Shown: piece by piece, positions 9,448-16,176 of the stretch
How the letters are laid out: every line of letters starts with the position of its first letter
Position numbering within the stretch: position 1 is the stretch's first letter
Source of the DNA: Streptomyces verrucosisporus
GTDB lineage: Bacteria > Actinomycetota > Actinomycetes > Streptomycetales > Streptomycetaceae
Direction: 5' to 3'
NCBI RefSeq assembly: GCF_017114865.1
Contig: NZ_JADEYH010000022.1
Location: forward strand, 1-64,000
DNA: 64,000 nt
Translations under genes and position numbers: made by a program
Notes under the pieces: model-generated
What the model saw: only the letters and a program-made list of their open reading frames with translations
The model's database searches: none
Told to the model about the DNA's origin: nothing

Positions 9448-9997
9448 GGTCTTCTCCCTCTTCCCTGATACGGAGTCGGATCACGTCCGGCCTGGCCGCA
9501 GGCGGTCCCGTCGGCCCGTCCTGGGCACCCACTTCCTCCGGACCTGGAAACCGGTCGTCCGGTCTGTTTCACTCTCGGGTGACGGCCTGCACCGGCGCTG
9601 GACCCGCGCCCCGCCGGGACGCCCGGCCGAGAGCAACGGAGAGCCGCCGGAATGAGGGAGACCCGGCGGCACCCTTCCCCGTCCGGGCCGAACACCCCGG
9701 CAAGCCGTCCCGGCGGCCGGAGCCGCAGCGGTTCCGGCCGCCACCTCGACTACGGAGGCGGGGCCCCTGATCTGCGGTTGGGCGAACGGCCTCCGGACAG
9801 GCCCCACGGCGGCCGCTGCGGACAGCGCTCCGGGAGATGGCGGCGAGGCTGCACTGGACGGCTCCTGTTCCGGCACGCGCGTGCCAGCAGCGGTGTCTGC
9901 GGACCCGCTCCCAGAGAATAGGGAGCGGACGAACCGGAGCATTGGCCAGAGCTAAGAGAGTGTCACGTTACCGGATGGTAGTATTTTTTGATGTGGT
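9448..9997. other. Intergenic region between the two IS701-like genes
   Basis: 550 nt, GC-rich for most of its length, with no supported gene. The last 40 nt (9960-9997) are AT-rich and contain a run of T (GTATTTTTTGATG) just past the stop of the second IS701-like gene, which could help terminate or separate the two transcripts. No terminal inverted repeats recognised. Confidence 0.5.
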
Positions 9998-11143
9998 TCA
10001 TGTCACTCCATCGTTCCGCTCCGCTGCCGTGCCGCGCGTTTCCAGGATGGCGACGAGGTGGGCGACGGACGCCAGCGTGATGTGGCGGTGCCAGCCCGGG
10101 AACGACCGCCCGGCGAAGTCCCGCACCCCCACGTCTTCGGCAACCGCGGCGAAGTCCCGCGCGACGACGCCGGGCAGCCGGGCAAGCCGCAGGGCGGCGA
10201 CGGTAGTGACATTGGTGAGCCACACGCGGTGGCACTGGTGGCCTGCCGGATCCCACTCGCCCAGCAACAGCATCCTGTCACTTCGGGCGGGCGAGACCGC
10301 CACGGGTATTGCCGATGCCAGTGCCGGGCCGTCGCCCGGGTCCACCCGCTGCCGGAGACGCGGCAGGGAGTCGGTGAGTTCCCTCACCGTGCGCTCCCAT
10401 CCCCCGTACCTGGGCAACTTGAACCGGTCCAGCCTCAACCGGACGTCCGAACCCGCGCGGACGAGGAAGGGGACCCCCGCAAGTGAGAGGAAACGCGCGA
10501 CCGACACCGCGTCCACGTCATCCATGTCCACGACGACCGGTCCGCGAGGTGTGCCGCTGGAGCCCAGGAGCTCGGTCACCACCAGGCGGACGCATTCCTC
10601 GGTGGTTCCGGCCGCGGCTTCGCGGGGGATGTTCGCGCGCTGCCGCAGCGGGTCCGCCATCCACCGATCGGACAGACGCAGCTGCCAGTGGACGGGCACC
10701 GCCGACCGTCCGGACGCCAGCCAGGCCCCCACCGCGCGCTGGCCCCTGAACGCCTGTCCGGCGGGGGCCGGCTGCTCGTCGACCCCCACGGAATGATCAC
10801 CGGCCTTGGGGATCAGCAGAGGGAGGATCGCCCAGGCGTCCGGTTCCAGTTTCCGGCACGTGTACCGGGCCAGGGCGTGCCGTACGGGTACCCAGTCCCA
10901 TGGAGACGTGCTGATGAAGTGATGGACGTTCTGGCGCGGAGCCGCTCCGTCGAACTGCGCCGCGATGCTGCGGAGCGTCTTGCGTCCCTGCACCGACAGC
11001 AGACCGAGGACGTATCTGTGCGCGTTGGCCCGCTGTCCGCTGCGCGGGAGCGAGCCGAAGAGCGAATCGCGTAACTCGGCGTCCAGGGCGGACCTGCCGC
11101 CCGGTCTCCCGGGTACGTCCGTATGTCGCCGAGGTTCCCGCAT
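9998..11143 (-). CDS. Second IS701-type DDE protein with degenerate active site
   Basis: 381 aa. The ATG of MREPRRHTDV is chosen because GGGGAGG lies six nt upstream and it aligns with the start of the paralogue; longer in-frame starts would run through the upstream promoter region. Shares the block order of its neighbour: SLPRSGQ/GRKTLRSIA (~31-62), LIPKAGDHSVGV (~110-121), VVVDMDD, and GRSFPGWHRHITL near the C-terminus. The first catalytic position is again lost (ILPLLIPKAG), and the C-terminal Glu is replaced (VVARDF where the paralogue has RTEQDF), so it is more degenerate. It cannot be a functional DDE transposase if the alignment is right. A candidate butyrolactone-receptor site lies about 100 nt upstream. 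Confidence 0.72.
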   Translation of the reverse strand: MREPRRHTDVPGRPGGRSALDAELRDSLFGSLPRSGQRANAHRYVLGLLSVQGRKTLRSIAAQFDGAAPRQNVHHFISTSPWDWVPVRHALARYTCRKLEPDAWAILPLLIPKAGDHSVGVDEQPAPAGQAFRGQRAVGAWLASGRSAVPVHWQLRLSDRWMADPLRQRANIPREAAAGTTEECVRLVVTELLGSSGTPRGPVVVDMDDVDAVSVARFLSLAGVPFLVRAGSDVRLRLDRFKLPRYGGWERTVRELTDSLPRLRQRVDPGDGPALASAIPVAVSPARSDRMLLLGEWDPAGHQCHRVWLTNVTTVAALRLARLPGVVARDFAAVAEDVGVRDFAGRSFPGWHRHITLASVAHLVAILETRGTAAERNDGVT

Positions 11144-11228
11144 TCCGACCTCCCCCTGAGCCGGCGCCCCGCCAGGTGGTGTGAGACACCACGCTGCACG
11201 GGAAGCAGCGGCTTCGCGTTCCGGAAAT

Positions 11229-11247
11229 AGGACAACCGTCCTGTTTT
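11229..11247. promoter_or_regulatory. Candidate autoregulatory element (ARE) upstream of the IS701-like gene
   Basis: AGGACAACCGTCCTGTTTT. Contains AGGAC-AACC-GTCCT, and shares GGAC-N8-TGTTTT with the reverse strand of the site at 12161-12180 between the receptor and afsA genes. Adjacent TTTATAC/TATAAA provides a possible -10 for the leftward gene. Resembles ArpA-family operators; inferred by comparison only. Confidence 0.45.
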
Positions 11248-11415
11248 CTTTATACAGGCTCCCCCGGCGTACCGCGGTCCTCGTTCCACCACGGAGGAAC
11301 CGCATGTCCTGTTCCGGCACCCGGTGCGCGCTCCACATGGATCCGGAAGGCACGGCCGGGACCCCGCCCACCGGGGGCTGTCGCGGCGGCGGCGCGTTCC
11401 TGTCCTACCCGGACC

Positions 11416-12084
11416 TCAGGAAAGGCGCACGTCACCGGAGGGAGACGGAGAAACCGCGGACTCCCGCGTCCGAAGCAGGGACTCGGCGCGGTGCGGTGAC
11501 ATGTCCAGCTTCGCCAGGACGCCGGGTACGGCGATGCTCGGGAGGAGGACCCCGAGGAAGCAGGACACCTCCTCGGACAGGGTGCGATCCGGCAGCGTCT
11601 CGGTGACCAGCTGTATCCCGGTCCACGCTCCGACGGTCAGTCGCGCGATCTCGGGCGGGTCGGCATGCACGAGCAGCTCCCCCCGTTCCCGGGCCTCGGT
11701 GAGCAGCCCCCCGCTCACATCGATCCAGTCGGGCCACCGGGTCCCGAAGAGGGCACGGGCCCGGATGTCGACGGAAAGCCGCAGAGAAGCGCTGAGTATC
11801 GGCTCCTTGGGCAGGCGGTGGGCGAGGAGCAGCGCCAGGTCCACCCACTCCTGCAACTTGAACGCCTGCGGGGACAGCCCCTCCATCGTCACCGCCTCGT
11901 CCAGCACTCCGCGCGCCAGATGCTCCTTGGAAGTGAAGTGGAAGTACAGGCCGCCCCGGGTGATCCGAGCACGCTCGATGACACCGCCGATGGTCGTGGC
12001 GTCGTACCCGAACTCGTTGAACAGCTCAGCCGCGGCCTCCAGGATGTTCCTGCGGGTGTAAGCCGCGCGTTCCTGCCGTGCCAT
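11416..12084 (-). CDS. Gamma-butyrolactone receptor, ArpA/ScbR-type TetR regulator
   Basis: 222 aa. N-terminal TetR helix-turn-helix (~8-55): RRNILEAAAELFNEFGYDATTIGGVIERARITRGGLYFHFTSKEHLARGVLD, read as separate helices, is closest to butyrolactone receptors. The C-terminal ligand domain retains a WPDW segment near 120 and a WTGIQ Trp near 160, in line with the tryptophan that lines the A-factor pocket in this family. Divergent from the afsA-type gene, the standard receptor/synthase pairing. Probably represses itself, the synthase and cluster genes until ligand binds. The RBS CGGGAGG is preceded by a tandem 7-bp repeat (12097-12124). Confidence 0.88.
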   Translation of the reverse strand: MARQERAAYTRRNILEAAAELFNEFGYDATTIGGVIERARITRGGLYFHFTSKEHLARGVLDEAVTMEGLSPQAFKLQEWVDLALLLAHRLPKEPILSASLRLSVDIRARALFGTRWPDWIDVSGGLLTEARERGELLVHADPPEIARLTVGAWTGIQLVTETLPDRTLSEEVSCFLGVLLPSIAVPGVLAKLDMSPHRAESLLRTRESAVSPSPSGDVRLS

Positions 12085-12096
12085 CCGTGCCTCCCG

Positions 12097-12124
12097 CTTC
12101 CCGCTTCCCGCTTCCCGCTTCCCG
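12097..12124. repeat. Tandem 7-bp repeat in the receptor leader
   Basis: Four perfect head-to-tail copies of CTTCCCG (CGGGAAG on the transcribed strand), plus a partial CTCCCG copy, immediately upstream of the receptor ribosome-binding site. The copies themselves resemble weak Shine-Dalgarno sequences. Confidence 0.9.
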
Positions 12125-12160
12125 TGCTGTCAGGAGTCGAACATCCTCCCACCTTGACTC

Positions 12161-12186
12161 AAAACAGACCGTCCGTCCGGCATTTT
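12161..12186. promoter_or_regulatory. Candidate ARE in the divergent receptor/afsA promoter
   Basis: Begins AAAACAGACCGTCCGTCCGG and ends CATTTT, an A/T-flanked ACCG/GGAC core typical of ArpA-family operators. It lies 77 nt upstream of the receptor start and about 50 nt upstream of the afsA-type start. TTGACT (12154-12159) and TATGAT (12192-12197) flank it, so a bound receptor would cover promoter elements. Confidence 0.55.
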
Positions 12187-12236
12187 AACCGTATGATTCG
12201 CGGGAGTGTGCAGACCAGCCACGCCAAGGGGGGACC

Positions 12237-13178
12237 TTGTCCGACGCTATCCTCACGCCGGAACCGTCCACGGTGTCACCCGCTCTGCTCCGCGCCTACA
12301 CCCATCTGGAACACGGCGACTCCGTGCTTGTCACAGACTGGGAACGCACCGGCCCCCACGACTTCTCGCTGAGGATCGACTGGCCGGCCGTCCAGGAGGA
12401 CCTGGCGTATGATCCTCGCGTACTGGCACAGACCATCAGACAGAGCGGCTTAATCGTCGCGCACGCCGAGTACGATGTGCCGCGCACCCACCACACGGTG
12501 TTGAGCGCCCTGACCATCACGATCGACCCGGACTTCCGCGTCCCCCGCGGGCGGCCCTCCTCACTGGAGGTCCGAACCACCGTGCGGGAGGCCCTGAAGG
12601 GCCGGAGGACCACCGGATCCCTGCTCATGGACTTCCGCATCCTCCGGGATGATGTCGAAGTCGTCCGGTCAAAGGCCGACTTCAGCTGCGTCTCACCCGC
12701 GGCCTACCGGCGCCTGCGCGGTCCCCGGCACACCGTCGACTGGGGAGGGTGGCCTGTGCCGCCTCCCGTGGCTCCGGAACTCGTCGGCCGCCACTCGTCC
12801 ACCGATGTGGCGCTCGCCCATGGGGACCGGCCGCATCGCTGGATACTCCGCAACAACACTGACAACCACCTGCTCTTCGACCATCCCGTGGACCATGTAC
12901 CGGGGTTGGCGCTGCTGGAGGCGGCGGACCAGGCCGTCCACGCGTTCCTGGCTCCGGAAGGCCTCACCGTCACCGGCATCGACGCCGCCTACGAACGGTA
13001 CGTCGAGTTCGCCCGGCCCTGCTGGATCGAAGCCGAGTCCCTGCCTTCCCCCGGGCCCGGCCGGAAGGCCGTCCGGATCGTCGGCCGACAGGACGGGAAA
13101 CCGGCCGTCCGGATTGTTTTCACCGGACCGGGACCCCGACGGGATCCCGGTCGGGAGGGAAGGCGCCTCACTGGTTGA
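12237..13178 (+). CDS. afsA: AfsA-type gamma-butyrolactone/butenolide synthase
   Basis: 313 aa with an unusual TTG start, chosen because AAGGGGGGA directly precedes it; no ATG or GTG fits the N-terminus better. AfsA couples a beta-ketoacyl-ACP to dihydroxyacetone phosphate in A-factor-like hormone synthesis. It has two AfsA hot-dog repeats: the first around residues 65-150 and the second with the diagnostic NHLLFDHPVDHVPGLALLEA (~208-227). Divergent from the receptor gene and convergent with the SDR, whose stop it overlaps by 11 nt. The extreme 3' end is basic and not conserved. Confidence 0.9.
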   Translation: MSDAILTPEPSTVSPALLRAYTHLEHGDSVLVTDWERTGPHDFSLRIDWPAVQEDLAYDPRVLAQTIRQSGLIVAHAEYDVPRTHHTVLSALTITIDPDFRVPRGRPSSLEVRTTVREALKGRRTTGSLLMDFRILRDDVEVVRSKADFSCVSPAAYRRLRGPRHTVDWGGWPVPPPVAPELVGRHSSTDVALAHGDRPHRWILRNNTDNHLLFDHPVDHVPGLALLEAADQAVHAFLAPEGLTVTGIDAAYERYVEFARPCWIEAESLPSPGPGRKAVRIVGRQDGKPAVRIVFTGPGPRRDPGREGRRLTG

Positions 13179-13932
13179 CGAAGCCGCCGTCCACCGGCAG
13201 CACCGTACCCGTCAGGAACGGGCACCGGTCGCTGAGCAGCCAGGCCGCGGCCGCGGCGATCTCCTCCGGCTCCGCGACCCGCCCCTGGGGGGTCATCGAG
13301 TTGACCATGTCCTCGAGGCCGGGGTTCCGCGCGAACCAGTCGGCCGTGATCTCGCTGCGTGTGGTACCGGGTGCTACGGCGTTGACACGGATACCCTGCT
13401 TGGCGTACTCGTCGGCGGCGGCCCTGGTGAGGCCGACGACCGCGTGCTTGGAGGCGATGTACGTGGCGGCGGCCGGGATGGCCACCAACCCGCCCACGCT
13501 GCTGTTGTTGACGATGGCGCCCCCGCCGTGCTCCAGCATCGCCGCTATCTGGTGGCGCAGGCAGTTGAAGACGCCCCGGACGTTGGTGTCCATGACGGTG
13601 TCGTAGGCGTCCTCAGGCATCAGGTGCAGGGGTGTGCGGTCCCCGCCCACACCCGCGTTGTTGAAGGCCGCGTCGAGACGTCCGAACTCGGACAGCGTGA
13701 ATGCCACGGCCTCTGCGGCCTCTGCGGCGAGGGAGACGTCACCCACCGTGTAGGCCGCCCGGGCGCCTCCCTCCCGCAGTTCGTCCGCCATGGCGGCCAG
13801 CCGGTCCCTCCGGCGGGCCATGAGAACCACCGCGGCGCCTTCCCGGGCGAACACCCGTGCCGCCGCCGCGCCTATACCGCTGCTCGCGCCCGTGACGAGG
13901 GCTACCTTGCCGGAGAGGAGACCACCAGTCAT
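13168..13932 (-). CDS. Short-chain dehydrogenase/reductase, DHHA dehydrogenase or butyrolactone reductase candidate
   Basis: 254 aa classical SDR. Cofactor motif TGASSGIGAAAA (~14-25), NNAG (~91-94), catalytic Ser in NNSSVGG and YIASK (Tyr/Lys, ~160-164), and the C-terminal FLTGTVLPVDGGF. Arg-rich MARRRDR after beta-2 suggests NADP(H) is possible. Two roles are consistent with context: oxidation of dihydro-3-hydroxyanthranilate to 3-hydroxyanthranilate, like EntA on its analogue, or the ketoreductase step of butyrolactone synthesis as in BarS1-type enzymes. Downstream of and co-directional with the second TetR gene (51-nt gap), so likely co-transcribed. The sequence alone does not separate these two. 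Confidence 0.8.
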   Translation of the reverse strand: MTGGLLSGKVALVTGASSGIGAAAARVFAREGAAVVLMARRRDRLAAMADELREGGARAAYTVGDVSLAAEAAEAVAFTLSEFGRLDAAFNNAGVGGDRTPLHLMPEDAYDTVMDTNVRGVFNCLRHQIAAMLEHGGGAIVNNSSVGGLVAIPAAATYIASKHAVVGLTRAAADEYAKQGIRVNAVAPGTTRSEITADWFARNPGLEDMVNSMTPQGRVAEPEEIAAAAAWLLSDRCPFLTGTVLPVDGGFVNQ

Positions 13933-13983
13933 GGGAGAAGTGTGACAGGTCCGTCACCCGCCACACCGCACCGCCTTCCGCGG

Positions 13984-14691
13984 TCAGCATCCCGGCAAGG
14001 CGTCGCAGGCCCGCGAGATCCTCCAGTCGCCGTCCCGGGCCTCGTCCATGGAGCGCTTCTGCACGGCGAAGGGCGCCTTGCACGTGCCCGCGGCATCGAT
14101 GCGGCCCCGCACCGCTTCCGCCGACAACTGAGGCAGCACCAGCCGCCAGAAGGGTGTGACCGCCTGGTAGGTGTGCCAGTGGGCGTCGTAGCGCCCCAGC
14201 ACTTCAAGTCCCGCGATCATGGCCGTGATGGCGGAGGCGGTGTCGTCGGGTCTCACGTCGGGGGCCAGGTGACCGCGGTTCTCGGCGACTGCCAGCATCA
14301 GCCGGACCCAGTCCTGCCACTGCTGCCAGAGATCCGCACGGCCGTGCCAGGTGGCGTCGTGGCCGAGCCCGAACCCGGCCCTCAGCACCGGATCGCAGGA
14401 GAACCACTGCGCCAACGCGTGCGAGGTGTCCACCAGAAGCTGCAACGGCATGGGGTGCCGGAGCGGGACGTTCCCGGTGATGTACAGCAGCGTCCGTGCC
14501 GCGGCGGACTCGACCGCCTCGCCCAGGGCCTGCTTGTTGCCGAAGTGGAAGTGCAGGGCACCGTGGCTGACGCCGGCCCGTGTGCAAATCTGGGCGATGG
14601 AGGCATCGGCGAAGCCGAACCGGTCGAAAGTCTCTGCAGCGGAATGAATCAATTCCCGACGCGTACGCACGGCACGGTCCTGTTTGGCCAT
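13984..14691 (-). CDS. TetR regulator of the ScbR2/pseudo-receptor type
   Basis: 235 aa. TetR HTH at ~8-54 (RRELIHSAAETFDRFGF, SIAQICTRAGVSHGALHFHF) is close to butyrolactone receptor homologues. The ligand domain contains WQQWQDW near 130 and extends to a Cys-containing C-terminus (DALPGC). Second members of this type often bind antibiotics or intermediates instead of butyrolactones; that is inference here. Transcribed with the SDR gene and divergent from the oxidoreductase gene at 14950 across a 258-nt promoter region. Confidence 0.83.
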   Translation of the reverse strand: MAKQDRAVRTRRELIHSAAETFDRFGFADASIAQICTRAGVSHGALHFHFGNKQALGEAVESAAARTLLYITGNVPLRHPMPLQLLVDTSHALAQWFSCDPVLRAGFGLGHDATWHGRADLWQQWQDWVRLMLAVAENRGHLAPDVRPDDTASAITAMIAGLEVLGRYDAHWHTYQAVTPFWRLVLPQLSAEAVRGRIDAAGTCKAPFAVQKRSMDEARDGDWRISRACDALPGC

Positions 14692-14949
14692 GAAGCGCTC
14701 CGAAGAGGTGGTGTGCTATGGGGAACTGCATGAAGAATATGCCGCGGAGCGATAACGGGACACTCGACCCAGGCCGGTCGCGGAGTAACCCGACAGGGAC
14801 GTGGTCAGCGAGGACCGGTACCCGGAAGGGTGCGATCGCAGCAATCCAGAGGGCATCGCGCGCATATCCACATGCGCCCTGCAATTATTACCATGTCAGG
14901 AACTCGCGCGGTACAGGTTTATCGAGGATGGCGCGATAGCATACCCGGC

Positions 14950-15858
14950 ATGCTTGCCATTCAGATCACCCGCTTCGGAAGTCCGGAAGTCCTCAGGGCC
15001 GTCGACCTGCCAGCACCCGCGGCCGGTCCCGGGGAGGTCCTGGTCACCGTCGAGGCAGCCGGCGTGAACTTCGCCGACACACACCAGGTCGACGGCTCCT
15101 ACCTCACCGCGGACATGCTGCCCCACATACCCGGCAGTGAGGTGGTGGGCCGCACCTCGGACGGGCGGCGGGTTCTGGCCAGGGTATCCGGCGGTTACGC
15201 GGAACAGGTGGTGGCCCGGGAGTCGGCCCTCCTGGAGATTCCCGAGGACCTGGACGCCGGCGTGGCACTCGCTCTGCTCGTGCAGGGGCTGACCGCCTGG
15301 CATCTGCTGCGCTCGGCGGCCAGGATGAGCCCCGGGGAGACGGTCGTCGTCCATTCCGCGGCGGGGGGTGTCGGCAGTCTCGCCGTCCAGCTGGCGAAGG
15401 AGTTCGGGGCGGCGCGCGTGTGGGCCCAGGTGTCCTCCGCGGAGAAACGCCGTCTGGCCCTGGAACTCGGCGCGGACGCGGTGGTCTCCTATCCCCTGGA
15501 GGACAAGGCCGATGTGATCCTCGACGCCGTCGGCGGTGATCTCTTCGAACGCGCACTTGACTCACTGGCCTCCCTGGGGCGCCTGGTCAGCTACGGGAAC
15601 GCCGCGCGCGCCGGGTTCATTCCTGTCGATCCGGCCCGCCTCGGCCGGCTCAACGCCTCGGTCGTCGGCTTCTGGCTGCGTCCCACACTGAACGCGCCGG
15701 GGGCGTTCGACGGCCCGCTGAAGGAGCTTCTCACGTTGGTGGCGGAGGGGCGGATCAGGCCAGTGGCGAGGTACGCGTACCCCCTCGCAGAGGCACGGCG
15801 CGCGCATGAGGACCTACTGGCCCGGCGCACCGTGGGCAAAGTGGTTCTGCGCCCGTAG
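14950..15858 (+). CDS. Zinc-free MDR-family NADPH:quinone oxidoreductase-like protein
   Basis: 302 aa from ATG at MLAIQITRFG; longer in-frame starts are rejected because the family begins with this strand. Medium-chain dehydrogenase/reductase fold: catalytic-like N-terminal segment GVNFADTHQVDG (~40), AAGGVGSLAVQLAKEFGA nucleotide site (~136-153), SAEKRRLALELGADAV. No zinc ligands of alcohol dehydrogenases are visible, so a quinone or enone reductase is likely. Divergent from the TetR regulator and followed by a perfect palindromic terminator. It could reduce a cluster intermediate or keep quinones reduced; the substrate is unknown. Confidence 0.85.
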   Translation: MLAIQITRFGSPEVLRAVDLPAPAAGPGEVLVTVEAAGVNFADTHQVDGSYLTADMLPHIPGSEVVGRTSDGRRVLARVSGGYAEQVVARESALLEIPEDLDAGVALALLVQGLTAWHLLRSAARMSPGETVVVHSAAGGVGSLAVQLAKEFGAARVWAQVSSAEKRRLALELGADAVVSYPLEDKADVILDAVGGDLFERALDSLASLGRLVSYGNAARAGFIPVDPARLGRLNASVVGFWLRPTLNAPGAFDGPLKELLTLVAEGRIRPVARYAYPLAEARRAHEDLLARRTVGKVVLRP

Positions 15859-15869
15859 CGGCGCGTACG

Positions 15870-15913
15870 CCCGGGTGCTCGTACGGCGCCCGGGCGCCGT
15901 ACGAGCACCCGGG
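15870..15913. terminator. Perfect 44-bp palindrome, probable bidirectional terminator
   Basis: Starts CCCGGGTGCTCG, ends CGAGCACCCGGG, centred on GCGCCCGGGCGC. Each base of the 22-nt half is matched. It lies 11 nt after the oxidoreductase stop and would insulate the carboxylic acid reductase gene. No U-tract, as is usual in Streptomyces. Confidence 0.85.
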
Positions 15914-16176
15914 ACGGTGGTGCGGTCCCGTCCGTCACGGCTTCCCCGAGCCGACGGGCCCCGGTGTTCCCCCTCCCGCACTGCCGACATGACAGATCAC
16001 TCTCCTCTGCTCGGGCGTCCGGCCGGGTCCTGGGTAGCATCGGGCCGCGAGCTGAACGGGAATTCGAAGAATCCCGGCGGGCATGGCGTAGCCGACGTGT
16101 ACGTCAACGTCAACGAGCACCAGCCATTCGATTCTCGGCCATGGAAGTCATCCGGCGATGCGACGCGGAGTCAAAA
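15914..16176. other. Leader/promoter region of the carboxylic acid reductase gene
   Basis: 263 nt with lower GC toward the 3' end. An open frame runs through it into the reductase, but the residues (Arg/Ser-rich, 15964-16140) do not resemble the family, so I read it as untranslated. Promoter elements could not be fixed. Confidence 0.5.

Noticed and set aside
8242..11371. Intact IS701 insertion sequence(s)
   Set aside because: No terminal inverted repeats or target duplications seen, catalytic residues missing, and the two copies are diverged rather than recent duplicates.
12091..12124. CRISPR-like repeat
   Set aside because: Seven-base head-to-tail units without spacers; a simple tandem repeat.
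15964..16176. N-terminal extension of the carboxylic acid reductase
   Set aside because: Residues are Arg/Ser-rich with no resemblance to the CAR N-terminus, and a ribosome site fits the ATG at 16177.
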